A DNA stretch of 64,000 nt, from assembly GCA_030549495.1 (NCBI GenBank), contig JAUIRK010000902.1, forward strand, positions 251,001 to 315,000. Reading direction: 5' to 3'. Source of the stretch: Nectonema munidae. Taxonomy: Eukaryota; Nematomorpha; Nectonematoida; Nectonematidae. The position numbers and the translations under genes were made by a program. Below are positions 21,601 through 36,600 of this stretch, piece by piece. The notes beneath the pieces were generated by a model. The model was not told the origin of the DNA. It did no database searches and was given only the letters and a program-made list of their open reading frames with translations. Numbering within the stretch: position 1 is the stretch's first letter; each line of letters opens with the position of its first letter.

Positions 21601-24600
21601 GGAACTTTTAAAGACATGAGTTAATATCAACATAGGATGGAACAATTTCTTCGTCAAGTTTTTTCCTTAATTTAGAAAGACTGGGGATGTGTTGTCAAAT
21701 ATATCAGGATTTTTATTGTAGAACCTTATAGCATTCCAAACATTCGAATTTTTTGATTTTTTAGCCTAAAAAAAGGGAAGGTGAAGTTGCCGGTTGAGCG
21801 AAGGTAATAAACATTGGAGGATAAATTGGGAGGAAAAAGATTCTGAAACACTATACGAAGTTTGTCATCTATAACTTAAATGTAAAAGAAGACAAACTAG
21901 ATAAATTTATATCTTTAATTTTTAACAATTTGTTTTTATGGAAAAGAGTATTGGAATTTGACCTAATGGACTTATTGAACACTATTTTTAGAGCTCTTTT
22001 TTGGAGATTAAATATTTTGTCAAGATTTACGGAACCCCAGTTAAAATACTGTAGTTTATTTGTCCAAATTTATATATCGTTAGCAGTACACTCCTATGTA
22101 ATTTGTTTTCATAAATATTGAGTACTCTAATTATTATTGAGCGTAGATTGGAAGATATATAAGAAAAATTATTGAAGATATTAGTGAGCTTTTCATTATT
22201 ACACTGGAAATTGGAGAAAAAATGCCTTTTGTTTTAGAACTGTTTACAATTAAATTGTTATAACATCTGCATAAAGCAAGAACTTTAATTTTTTATTTAT
22301 ATTGCAAATATCATTTATGTAGATTTTGAATAAAACAGAACCCAACTGTATGTGAATTATTATGTGAAAAATTTGAATGAGAACTATTGATACCTACACA
22401 CTGTTTTCTACCGTTTAAATAGGATGAAACAAAATTAAACATCCTTTAATACTAATGACTACTACTTTTGACTTTACAGAACGAATCTGCCTCAGATCTC
22501 CGAGTTAAGAGAAGTCTTGGCATTCCCAAAAGTTTCATGACAGTTGTTGATGGTCCAAGTCACAAAGGAGCTCTACTCACGAAAGAAGGAAATTATGCTG
22601 TTCCCAATATCGACAAGTACTTTTTGTTTTCTAACATCAATGATAAATATTGCTAGATTATATACCAATTTAGTTCTATTTTTATCTTTTTTCAATTCTA
22701 TTCTGTCTTTTTTTCAATTCTATTTTTCTAAAATACAAAATTGAATTGAAAAAAGGGAAAATAAAATGGAAAAAGACTAATTAGAATTGAAAATGGTATA
22801 TAAACATAAACTGAATCCAACATTGAATTCGGACGAAGAGATGTAGCTACAAAAATAGTTTTAATCGAGCTTGAGTCTGAGTCGATTTGTTTTCTTTCCA
22901 ATGCTACTCTAATCTAACATTATACCTAAAAGTATTTTCAACGATCCTTCATTTTACCTTGTCTTTATGATTTTCCTCATGATAAACACTGTGTTTATTT
23001 GTTAAGAGATGCGTACATGATTAAAAAAGTAGAGAGACCACCATTTTTGCCTTCTGATGAACTTTTGCAAGAAATTACTTTATCAAGTGAAGTAGTTCTT
23101 GCTGCCTGTGATGTTCCTCCTGACTTGCAATGTCCTCTGTGTCAAAAAATCATCACGCATGCTCTCGTTATTCCCTGTTGTGGGAATAGTTTTTGCGACA
23201 AGTGTAAGCTTTATTGCAATATGATATATATTTTTTTATTTCTCCGTATCGCATCCATAGCGAAGAATAATCTTCCATAGCTGGCTGGACATATGGCTAG
23301 GATAGTCACGATCGGGAATCGAATCCAAACGGATCAAGACCCTACACTCCCACCACTAGGCCATTTACTATTTATATATTTAAATATAGATTAAATACAA
23401 GGCAAATAAGAACGTTGGGGAAAATGCGCATGTTCTACTTAAAATTGAAAATAAGGAGTGGAAAAGTAAGAAGCTTTTATGAAGCGATTGAAATAAACAA
23501 AGAGGAAGATGCTTTACTCATGTAAATAAGAGATCAAATCTTATAAAGTATAGGAAATATATGATATTTTAGTGTCACCTTAAAAAAGTATACAGCGGAT
23601 AACAAAGATATAATGTTCGTTTGTATGTTTACTTCTAATTGTTGTTAGCGTCACCGAGCTTATAAAATATAGAAAGCATAGGATATTTTAGCGTCAGCTT
23701 ATGAAACTATATAAAACAGCAAGTATATAAAGTTGCATTTATGTATACTTCTAGTTGTGAGCGTCACAGCGTCACCCACCTTTAAAGTATAGAAAGCATA
23801 GGATATTTTAGCGTCACATAAACTATATAAAACATAAGAAATATATAAAGTTGCATTGTATGTATACTTCTAGTTGTTGTGAGCGTCACCTTGTCACACC
23901 GTCACTCACCTTTAAAGTATAGAAAGTAGAGGTGCACCGGATAGCTCAATTTACAATCCGGCCGGATACCGGATAAATATAGTAGATCTAAATATCCGGC
24001 CGGATATTGGTAACTGCTGAGTCATGCCTTCTTTCAACTGTAATTCCCAATGTAAGCACTCTTGAAAGATACTTTGAAAAGGCCACTGATAAAGAAGGTA
24101 TCAAAGAAACTAAACAGAGACTCTTGACCTCTCTTCGTAGTAGATTTTTCAATGATTCGGATTCAGGTCTCAACATCATGACGAACCCGATATATGTTCT
24201 GCCACAAATACTTGATCCACGATTTAAAGCTAAATTTCTTAAAGACAAGACATTTGGGAAAACATTAGTTTCCGAAGAGCTACTTTCAAATCACAACGTC
24301 GCTAGTAAGAATATTGAGACGAAAACTCTTGATGAAGCTGCTCGCCCTGACTCTCCAAACATAATGTTACTTAAAGGAATTTTTAAAAAGCAAAGATGAT
24401 TTCATGGCTTGCTTCCAAGAAATTTTTGAAACCGATGGAAATTCAAACACAATAAAAAATGTGTCGAAAAATGATATTGAAGATGAGGCAGCCAGAGAGT
24501 TCGAAGCCTATATCCGCACCCACTCTTGGAAAGAAAAAAATGTCCCCTGCAATATTGAAGGCAGGAAGAAAAATTTCCTTTGCTAAAGCATCTAACAGCC

Positions 24601-27600
24601 AAACACTTATGCACACCTGCTTCATCAGTGTACTCAGAGAGACTCTTTTCCGAATATGGAAATATTTTTGAAGAAAAAAGAACCAAACTTTTGGCTGAAA
24701 AAGGAGAAATGCTTTTATTCGTTCATCACAATGGCAAGAAATTTATTTGACATGTCTCATTTTTTTTTATAACTATATCAAGTTCTCATTTGTTAGTTAA
24801 TTCTTTTAAATAAACCCAAATTGGAAACTTTTTGTCATTAAAAACTTACTCTTATTAGTTTTGTGCTTTTTTAAAAGTAAATATTTAATGATAATTTGTT
24901 TGTAACTATCCGGTTTATCCTGCCGGATATAAGAATTATCCGGCGTTCATGCCGAATATCAAATAATTATCGCTATCCGGCGAAATATCCGACCGGATAG
25001 ACTATCCGTTGCACCTCTAATAGAAAGCATAGGATATTTTAGCGTAACCTTATGAAACTTAATAAAAAGCAAGTATATAGAGTGTCACCGCGTCATCCAC
25101 CTTTAAAGTATAGAAAGCATTGGATATTTTAGCGTTTCCTTATAAAACATTACAAGTATATAAAGTTGCATTGTATGTATACTAGGGATACAACTATTCA
25201 GCTTTTTTTAATTCAACTTCCTATGCCATTTTTAGATGAACTTATAAATCACCAAAATAAACTTTTTTTGATGATACCTTGAAAAAAGGTCACCCGTAAC
25301 ATAAGTTTTATTATTCGCTCACTCAATCGCAAGTATGGTTTTCTCATTTTTATTTTAATTCATCGAAACTGAATATATATATATATATATGGCCATAAAA
25401 TGAAATTTTGTTTTTTTTTAGATTTTTTAATATGTCGTTCAAAAAAAGTTGTAATATAATTGAAAAAAAAACAAAAAAATGGGGGCTGAATTTGACACAG
25501 TTTCAAACATGTCTGAGCAGAACTATGATAAATATTGAAGAATTTTCTTTGGCTACTAAAAATAGAATGCTCATTAAAAAACAAATAGTTGGTAGGTATT
25601 AATCACTTGGTAACACAATTAAAAGTAGAAAAGAGAGAATCAAAGTCATAACAGATGAGATTTGTTTGCTTTGGGAAGAAGTTTTGAATTTTCCGATTGT
25701 ATCAAAGCAAGCTGTGAATTCAAAAATTGAGCAAACTTCGTTTCTCGAGAAAACGTCAAAATGAAGATTGCAAATTAAACTTCAAAAAGAATTTAAGGCT
25801 GTCTTTTTGAGGCTTTGAGAACATGAAAACGCCGTGTAAAATTGATTGTTTATAGAGTTTGAGTACTTAGGTATCATGGAAAGTTCTGTTTTTGAGAATA
25901 AAGTTAAAAAATACTTTTACTTTTTTTTGAATGAAATTTTTACAAAATATTAAATCTTTATATGTTATGATATTTATATACATAACGACATAGTGGGTTG
26001 GAGGCATTTTTATGTATGCTTCCATTTGTGTGTCTAACACTAGAATGGCCGAGGTGTCGAAATCGACATTTATAAAACTTCTAATTCTTTTTTAAAAAAG
26101 AAAAGATCAACAAAAAGCAAAAAGCTTCTATGACAATTATTTTTTTGTTTACAGATATTAAAGCAATATTTGCTGAAACTATTAATATTCATTTTTTCTA
26201 ATTATGCATTACTTTTACCTATGTAGGCTTAGTCGACACTGTTGAAAATCTTAGTATATTTATTAAATACAAATATCAAACAATTTATTATAAATTATTG
26301 AAATCTTTAATTTTATATATTTTATCTTGCTAATTTTTTTCAACTTTTAAAATGGCGGAAAAAATTCCGATATAGATTTACTTGATTCTGGGGATGATTT
26401 GAGCAGTGAAAGTGAATTAGATATTGAATTATCTGATTTCATCAGTACAAGCACTACTGATTCTTCAGATTCTTGTGCCCAAGATGATGCAAAACTTGAA
26501 GATGAAAACAAACTGATTGTGACTAAATACGGTGTTGCATGGAAACGTCTTACCAACTCAATAACAGGTAGATACAGACAAGCTTCCATTTTTAAAGCTA
26601 AAACTGGTGTAGCTAAAAGTTTGAAAAATATAGATTCTCCTTATGCAGCGTGGAAGTTTTTCATAGATGAGACAATGATAAGGAAGATCTACAAATGTAC
26701 AATAGCTGCAGGTGGTGATTTAAATTTTAGTTAAAATTTTTCAATTGAAGAACAGGAGTCTTTTTTTGCAATTGAGTATGCTCGTGGGATATACGGAAAA
26801 AGTCATAATGCTGACTTTCTCTGGAACAAAGGTATGGGCCTAATATTTTTCAAAGAAACTATGTCTAGGGACAGCTACAAAGAAATCAAAAAGTTACTAC
26901 GATTTGATATCAAGTCTACAAGATCTAAACGAATAAATGAAGACAAATTTACTCATATTAGAGATATTTTTGAAGCGTTTGCTGCTTCTAAAACTGCTGT
27001 AAATATTATACACCCGATTTCAGTCTAACAGTCGATGAACAGCTCCTCCCTTCAAAGAACCGGTGCCCATTTATAGTCTATATGCCAAATAAGCCTGATA
27101 AATTTGGCATTAAGTTCTGGATGTTAGCTGAAGTAGTCTCAAAATATGTCTGTAATATCAAACCATATCCTCGAACACAAGAAAAAGAATCTAGAAATGG
27201 ACTTCCTTTGGGAGAAAGTGTTGTACTTGAAATCACAAAACCCATAAATAAACTTGGCTACAACGTCACAACAGACCATTTTTTCACTTCATTTGAACTC
27301 ACTAAAAAACTGCAACAGAAAAGTACTTCTCTAGTTTGTACAATTCGTCCAAATAGCAAACATCTTTGTAAAGATATGACAAGTTTCAAAAAAGGTTGAA
27401 AGTACGAAAGCAATTTTTTTACAATAGAGAAAGTGGTATCGTGTTTGTTAATTATTATCAGTGTAAAGAAAGTAAGTCTGTCTGTTTACTTTCTACTATT
27501 CATTCCTCTCCAACCATTTCTAATGATATGAAAAAAAAGCCAGAAGTTGTTTGTTTCTACAATAAAAACAAAGTAGCAGTAGATGTTGTGGATAAAATAT

Positions 27601-30600
27601 TGAGACAATACAGCACACGTTCTGCCTCAAGACGCTGGCCACTTGCTGTTTGGGCTAATATTTTAGACATTTCAGCTCTCAACAGCTGGATAGTTTACAA
27701 AAAAGTAACTGAAAAAAAATTACTAGAAAATACTTCATCATTGATCTCATCCAAGGACTTCGGGTTTCTTTTTTGGAAAAAAGAGTTCAAAAACATGTGA
27801 AGTTGATGAAGATAGTAACAGCTCTAATACTCCAATGAAAAAGAGAAGAAAATGTTGGCTGAAAAAATGTAACCGTCTCAATTTGCAAAATTTGCAAGAA
27901 ACCTACATGTGGAAAGTGTTCCTCAAAAGAAACCAGAATTATTAACGTTGTTTGTAAAACGTGTGATATGTGAATTTAAATATAGTATAATTTTTTTATA
28001 AACTTTATCAAAATTTAATATTTTTAAAAAATAAAGTGTTTTTGAAAGATTTCAAAAAACTTTTTTTACAATTTATTGATAATGTGTAGTATATAAATAA
28101 ATTTTAAGTTAAAAATATTATATATAATATAAATAAATTTATTCAATTAGAAAAACAAAAAATATTTTTGGTGTCGAAAACGACACCTTAGCCTTTCTTT
28201 ATATGGGCATTACTCTGGCCATTCTTGTGTTTAAAGTAGATGATATTAATTTTAAAGAGGCATACACTAAAGATAGTTAGACTTTGTGTGTTTAGAAGAG
28301 TTGATATCAATTTTAAGGAAAAAAAACATCTTATTTTTTATAAATACTATACTATAAATTATACTTATAAATTATAGGAAAAATATAAAAATTTTATATG
28401 CCGCTCCTTTGTTCATAAAAGTGAACCCTAGTTTTCAATTTCTCAAAAATGCTAAAAGTATTGTTAAGTTGCGCTCATCTTATTCAGAAAACAACAATGG
28501 AGTTTCTCTTCAAATAAATTTTCCTACCTTTTTATAATTATATGTCCTACTAATGCTAATACATACCACGTGTTTAAAAGGGCTGCTTTTTAAAACATCC
28601 TTTCGTACTTTCTTATTATAAGACTATACTCCTAATCCATGCCTCGCTTGAAAAAGGAATAAACAAACTATCTATCTAATGAGAAAAATATTACCATTTA
28701 AATTTAGTTATCAAACTAAAAAAATTATTAATCGTCTACTTTGGGATTAAAAATCATCAACTTTAAGCGTATTGGAAAAATAAAAATTTACTTTCACTGA
28801 ATTTCAAAAATAGCAAATTTGCTTAAACCTCACTATCTTGCAACACCGCGTTTGCATATCTTTTATCAATCAGGCGATTTTTATTTTATCAGATTCTCAT
28901 CTACTATGGGCCCTTAAAAAATCAAACATTTTTGTTTTCGAATATATTTCTTTATTTTCCAATAAGATCTAATTTGCAATTTTGAATTTTTAGTATTCTA
29001 ATAAAATGAATTATATGTTTTATTTAAATAGGTATTTCTAAGACTCTTCTTGAAACTGAGGAACACATCTGCCCTTCTTGTCACGAATGTGATATTCTTC
29101 CATCCACTTTAATTCCCAATCAAAGACTCAGAAATACCATTGAATCATACCTGGTGCAAGTCAAGAATGCCGCTAATAGAGCCAACTCGGTCGTAGCCAA
29201 TCTAACAACTTCTATATCAAAGTAAATATACCTTTAATACAGGGGCGCACGTCCTCAAAATTGAGGGTGGAGGGGGGGGGGGGGGCGAACTTTTTTTTTA
29301 AATAATTTTACAAAGTTTATTATAAAAGAATTTTTGTCCAATGAACACACCATGATTATTACCTGACATTATACTTGCACTGTAAGCTCTCAATCCCCCA
29401 CAAATGCACAGATTTTATGAAGTTAAATTACCTTGTTTATAATTCTGATTGCACCAACATTCTAGCTCAGTGGCTTTCAAACTGGTTTTCTGTGTGTCGG
29501 GAAGAAGTTCCATGGGGATCGAGAAGGGGACACTGAGTGAATCGTTTTTCGCAAAATATTGCACCAATATTGAGTAATTTGCCATTTTTATCAATAAATC
29601 ACATTTAAAAAGAATAAATAAGTTGCTCTTTGAAGTGAGTACTAGTTTTTTCTTTTATTCTTTTCAGGCCTAATTTGTAAATGTGCATTTTTCTTAATGT
29701 CTAAAAAATGTAATATGACGACTCACACTTTAAATATCGTTTTACTGCATTAACGTCTGCTGTGGAAGAGGAACATAAATCTCCTTCGTGTTATTGAGTG
29801 TTAGCATCCACTTTTTAAAAGCCCGTCAAGTGAATCCTGCGTTGGTAGTTAAGCACTCGAATTTGGTAAACAAAATTATTTGTTGAACGATTGCACAAAT
29901 TCATGTTTGATAAATAATATCTGAATGTTTTTGTAAAATATTAAGTATGGCTGAAAAGTTTCAAAAAGTCCTACAACATAGCAGAACAGTTGATATTACC
30001 TTCCTGCCAAGATATATTGAATGTGCTAAGAAGTTCTGAAGTTGTAAAGTTGAAATATATCTTCCTGTTAAACGACATCGTTAGAAGGCTAATAGGATAG
30101 ATGTATAATGACATGTCAGGCGTGGTTTTATTAATTCAGAAATCGATTTTCAACTATTTTTCTCAGATTGATGAAACGATGGATGCTGCAAACTTGTCTC
30201 AGCCTTGCGTTGACGTAACAATATATATATGACACGAACATTATAGACAATTTTTTATTTTGCAAAACTGAGCAATAGAACAACTGTAAGAGAAACTTAA
30301 AAAAATTTGACCACGCAGCCATAAAACCATACCCGATGAGCTGAAAAATGTTTTCAACGAAATTATTAAAACAGTGTATTTCATTAAAAATTAAATTTTC
30401 CAAGCGATACTATGGAAAGAAATCCAGCAATTTCTGGAAGACAAGACATGCATGTAGAATTTTCTAATGTCCGTTTTCGTATATTTCTATCATTTTTAGT
30501 GAACATATTTGAATATATGAATTCATTTAACCTTTCGCTGCAAGGAAAAGAGATCAGAGTACTCCATTGTAATAAAAAATGATAGCTTTTGAAATCAGGT

Positions 30601-33600
30601 TGAAATAATTGATTTCTTTGACAAAAAAATTTTGCTCTATTTTCTAACATATTTGTTGATGGAAATAAGATTTTAATAAAAATGTCCCAGAGGCTATTTA
30701 TCCTTTATATTCTTTATTTTCTTAATCTATAAAAATGTGAAAAATACTATCAATTTATCAAAAACCCGTTTATAATCTCGATTAGTCATCTGGTCTCAGA
30801 AGACCTTTTAATTAAAGAACAGTTATTTATTTGGTTAATGAATGAGGAGGTGCAAAACATATTTTTCTGAAATATCTCATAGCGATTTTTCGATTGAAAT
30901 CCGAGAGTCCTATGCTGGCAAAGATTGCTCTGAAAGCTCTGATTCGATTTACCACAACATGAGTATGAGAAAGAGTTTTCCATGCTACTTGCCATTGAAA
31001 CCAAATCCTGAAATAGGTAGGAAGTGAGTAATGATATGAAAATTGAATTTGCCAAAACAGCCAAATTTGGACAAACTGGTTTAGACAAAGCAGATGCCAT
31101 CCATCTCATTGAGATTTTGATTGTTCAGACAATTTTTGAATAAAGAATGGTATCGATTTTTAGTACATTCGGTTATATGTTGATTTGTTTTTTTCAATGA
31201 GACCCTCGAGCTATTAAAAAATTATAATTAGACCGCTATGTCGAAATTTTTTTATAAAGTTTGTGTACAACTCTTTAAGCTCAACAAGGGAACAAAATCA
31301 TTCATATATATTTGGTGTTTGAAGGTTAAACATGTATTTGTCTTCTAAAGACCATATGGAACGTGTTGTATTAGAACAGCGTTATTCAAACTGTGGGTTC
31401 CGACCCTTCAGTGGGTCGCGTGAAAAATAAAACGGGTCATGACAAAAAAGAAAGGAAATCTTTTTTTTCTTAATATTATGTTCTTTAGCTTTCTGTTGGA
31501 ATTTTCTCTATATTTGTTTTTCTAAAAGTGATAACATTTTATTCATACAAATAAAACAATGTTCAGATCGTAAAAAAAAATATACATATAAATTGTCGAT
31601 ATAAATGAACCTAGTGAAAAGAGTTTGTCATTTACACCTAAGTATTGTGGGTCGCGATGCAAACTGTGCTTCTTGCTATGGGTGGCAGTGAAAAAAGTTT
31701 TTTGAAAAACGCTGTATTAGAGGACTCATTGGTAATACAGTCAGACCTCATTTATCCGAAAGCAGATTATTCGACATCCCCTTTATCCGATGCAATATTG
31801 ATTAGGAGCTAAAAGATATTTCTCAACCTCTCATCTCACTAAAAGAATCATCTTATATAATCTTCATATTCTACCTACGCATATATATTCAAAAAATTTA
31901 AGCAAAGTGTAAAAACATTGCCAACTATTCTAAGAAATCTTGATAAAAAACACTAAAACATTAAATAAAATGAATATCTAAGGATACGGATTCTATATAT
32001 TTGATTTCTAGAATAAAAGACTATTGTTTAAATTAGCCGTCGCTCACTTCAAGTACCGTGAGGGGGGAGGGCAAAACTAATTTTAATGGGGCTGAGAATA
32101 TAAGAAAGTTATTTAAATTATATAGTTATATATGCTATAAAAAATATTCGCCTTGCTCATAAATGCATGGGCTCTTATTCAAATGTGGCTCCATTATTGC
32201 CTCTGATTAAATATAGCTCAAATGTGCAAAGTTGTGGACGTTAATGAAAAAAAAAATTTTAAATATTCATTTTAAGACTTAACCTTAAAACAAGAAAAGT
32301 AATATTGAAAACCTACTCAAAAGACAAACACGTCTAATAAATATTAATATTTATTGCATTTAATATTAAGTTATATATTAAGTTACCTGCATTAATACTT
32401 GGTAACGTATCCTTGTTCGTGTCTGTAGTGTTGGGTGTATGCAGTTTCATCTCATAATATAATATGCTTCAAAAAACCACTTGAATATAAAGAAAATCCG
32501 AATTTTGTTTGCGAACGCCTCTTTACGAAATTTGTAGTGTAAAAAAATCACTCAAAAATGCATTTCTTGGCAATAAACTTTAAATACTAAAATGAGCTTT
32601 CTTGAAGAAATATTTGATAGTGCGTAGGCATCCTATTTTTGAGTTTGAGGCGTGTCTTTTATCGTTTATAAAATGCCAAATGATCGGGTTTACGTTAATT
32701 TTTTTCTTCCTTAGTGGGTGTTAGTTCAAAAAACAGGGGTCTCGGCGGATGTAAACAATTTTGTTGTGTCTAGCATCGCTCTAGTAGTCAATATAATTGT
32801 TGTATATATTTTTTGTATACTTTCAGTGCCTCTCCTTTCCTTCCCAATTCTTCAGCTACGATGTCACTGGGAAATGGGGCGACGTTAAATCCATCTTCAC
32901 TCTCCTCTAACTCGACATTTTTCAAAAGTTCGTCAGCTGCCCCTTCTTCAAATCACGGAGAGATGATCTATCATCGCTCGCTCACTTCTGGCCAAGCACC
33001 CTTTCTTCCCATTGTACCTTCACTTTGTCTACTCCGTTTGTTTAATTTACGACCCTTTTACTTTGAATTCTTTTCCTCTATCTGATTTAAATAAAAAAAT
33101 ATTTTAAAATGAAAATTTTAGACAAAAAAATATCTATAATTTTTGTTAAAAAACAAATGTCTTTTTATTGAAAAATGAATTGATAAAAAATTTGTTAAAT
33201 TTTTAATGCACATTAAAAAAAAATTGAAATAGGAATTATATTAAAATATTAAATAATAGTTTATGAGAAACAAGATAAAATTTACTATTTTTGCGAAAAG
33301 CTTTTTTTTGTGATGATTTAGATTCTGCGTAATTTTAGACTTTAGATGATACTCGCTTTTATTTTTAAACACAATTCGATCTTGAACAATTTTTCTTAAA
33401 CAATTTTGTTACTTAAAACATCGAGGCTTAGAGTAAATATTAGAAATTTAAAACTTTTAAGCCTTATGTTTTGAGAACGTTATCTCTGATATCTTTTTAA
33501 ATGAGTTTTTTTATATACTTTATATTAGATTATTTTATTTTTTTCGGAAATTGCTGCCCTATTGAGCTTGGATTAAAAGAAATATGCAAAATAATTAAAA

Positions 33601-36600
33601 AAATTCAAAAATAATTTTAACGAAATATTAACCTAATTCAAAAAAATTAACTTTTTACATAAAACTTTTAAAATTAAAAAAATAAAGCTGTTTAGTATAT
33701 TAGTCTCAAAAACGTAAATTGAAAAAATGAACTCTCTCGACTTTAACTGCGCTAGTAATAACATATCTTAGGAAGGAGTGGCTTGATTAGAATCCGGCTT
33801 TGATTCTCGATCGTATTGACTTCGAATCCCAGCATAGCAATTCTACTCACTGCTCTTAGTTCGGTGCAATGGATAATCTGCAAAAACACTCTTCCCTACC
33901 TTTGCCGTTTTCTTTAGTTTTTGAATTATTATCACTTCATTTTTATTTCCTTTTTCTTATTCTGGCTTCATTAATCTATTTTGGTTTATTGTTCCCTTAG
34001 AGGCGAACTCCAATTTCTAAGGGAATTCAATGGTAATTAGTCAAAATCGTTTGCTTTTCTTCAACTAAAATTTGTTTACTCTAAAAATAGCAAGGGAGCC
34101 AGTCCCTTGCCCCTCTTCGTTCTTTATTCTATTAGTCCACCTGCACCTTAATTTTATCTTCAAAAATCGATGTCAATTTATACATCAAACACAAAATTCT
34201 GTTTTTCAAATATTAATCCAACCTGAACACTCTATCTCATTACGTTATACTTATTGATCAATGTGTCTTTGTAAATGAAATAATTTTTTTATTTTATAAT
34301 TGAATTTATCTTTTGTTGTTTCAAGTCAACGAACTAACTATGCGCCGTTTTTTTTGATAAAGTTTCCTTTTTTTCTTGATTAATTACAACATAACTTGCC
34401 CGTTTAAAAATGGTGTCTACTATACAACAACCAGCATATAATTCCAACACTTTGGCAAATTAAAATATACATCGATAAACATGGTACAATGGCCTAAAGT
34501 TTAGAACGTTATTTCAAATAAGTTGGATACAGTTAACCCTATTTAAAACCTAATTGAGTGAAATATTTTGGGTCCTCTTTGAGTTAAACTTTGAACTCTT
34601 GAGTTGATAAAGGTACTTTTGAAGGTTTTGTAGGGTGTCACCTCGAATCCCTCACTAGTTAATATGCATTGGTGTCAGCTAAGAAGAGGCGAGTTACACG
34701 CCTTGTTTAGTCGTCAGTTTCAATTGTTTACATAAGAAGAGCGTTTTATTTTAAAAGGGAGTTCAATGTCTTTTTATATTTGCAAAGCATTAAAAAACCA
34801 ATAAAATACAGTTACAAAAATTAGAAAATAATTTACTCTCAAAACATACTAAAATAAATTTTTGATCAGTCGTAACTTGCTTAGGTCACAGGTCTATGAA
34901 TGACTACATTTGTTTCAGGTCGTCTTTAACTCTGAATATCTCTTGATTACGATATCCCGACAACTGGCGAATACAAGTGCCATGATTTAAAAGGTTTTTG
35001 GAAAATTTAAAAGTATGTTAAAATCTACTAACTTTTTTTGGAACTCACTTCAACTTAGGGAAACAAATTAAGATTCCGCTTTTTACAATGTAGAAATTTC
35101 TTCATTCAGTCAGAATGATCACTTGTCTTTAAATAATAGCCTTATACGACACTAATTATTGCGTATAATGATTAAAAAAGGTTAAAATTGTGACGCATGC
35201 ATTCAACTAAATTTGTAAAAATTAAATGATTCCCTTTTTGCCCAATTAAAAAAATTATGCTTTTCTTGAAGTTCTCCTAGCGGTTCAGTAGGTATTTCTT
35301 GACCCTCATACGTCCTTGGAGTGATATTTCACCAAATTTATTTTATGAACAGTGATATAATATTAAGGAAAAATAATTAGAAGGTGTCATGCTAAATAAT
35401 CTAAATTTAGTTTTTCTTATGATCAATCTTAATAAAAAATTCAATTATCAAAATCGCACCTACCAAAAAAGGTACCGATTGTATGTTTGGGTGAAATTTC
35501 ACCCAAAAATATTATCCAAAAATTTTATTGTTTTTGTGCTTTTATATAATTTTTTATTGGATATATTAATAATATTATTAAAAATAATATTTATATATAA
35601 TAAAAACCATGTTTTTAAAAATAAAATTCCTTTCTTTTTTGCTCCATAAAAAAGATGAATCTAGAAGATTGTAGCGATGAAGACATCTTTGATTTTATGT
35701 CTAGTTATGAGGAAAATATGATTCAGAGTGATGAAGAAAGCTCAAGACTAATTTCATAATTTTACATCTGAAAGTTTTTTTTCAAAGAATAATTCTATAC
35801 TGTAGACTTTATCTACACCTGAAGTAAAAAGCAAGTCTCGTTCTGAAAATATTATAAAAGACCGTGTAGGTATAACTCAGGGGCGAAGGAAAGGGGCTAA
35901 GTTTATAGAGTTAAAAATAAGTAGGCCAATTTTTAGAGTTACGATGTCTAAAAAATTCTTCTTCAAAATTGGAAGAGTTTTGCTCTTTGATGACAATAAA
36001 TATAGGAGTGAAAGAAAAGCTAACGATAAATGAACTCCTTTCAGAAATATGTGGGACTTTTGGGTTGTAAATTTACAGTATTTGTATTTGCCTGGAAACG
36101 GCAGTGGATATTTCTACCAAATATCGATAAAAAAGAGCTTCGATGTTCACAAGTTTTACTTCACTGATGAACTGACTTTGATTCACTACATCCCAAAAAA
36201 ATAAGTTTTTTTCTATTTTGAGTAAATTTCATCGTGATAAAAATATTTCTTCTAACGAAAAAAAGGTGCCAGAAATAATTTTTTTCTATAATAAAAATAA
36301 ATGAGGTATAGATAGATACATTGGATCATATGATTGTAATTTATAGTGTTAAACGAAGAACAAGTCTCTGGCCCTTTGCCTTGTTTTGCAACATTATTGC
36401 TATTTCTTGTTTCAATGCTTTTGTGTTATGGACAGAAGTGAATCCCAATTGGAAAAATAACAAGTTATTTAGAAGGCGTCTGTTTCTTGAACAACTCGGA
36501 TTTGACCTTGTGAAAAATGAAATGTTTGGAAGACAACATCTTCGACACTTTCTACACTTCATGGTTCTCAAGGAACACATAATGAAATGTACAATTTTCC

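Larger units (their letters stand above)
23535..25175 (+). repeat. Minisatellite, about 6 units of 110-150 bp, split by a hAT
   Basis: Units begin around CTTTAAAGTATAGAAAGCAT followed by AGGATATTTTAGCGTCACCT, continue through AAGTATATAAAGTTGCATT and TATGTATACTTCTAGTTGT, and end GAGCGTCACCC. Starts are near 23540, 23660, 23780, 23910 (split), 25020 and 25100. Unit length varies by small deletions. Confidence 0.8.

Noticed and set aside
21930-22121. A 63-codon open frame (and similar AT-rich frames at 34072, 35389 and 42415)
   Set aside because: Phe/Leu/Ile/Lys-dominated composition expected from AT-rich non-coding DNA, no motif, and they lie in introns or between transposons.
23270-23370. A functional tRNA gene
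   Set aside because: A and B boxes exist but the acceptor and anticodon stems do not pair; a SINE head fits better.
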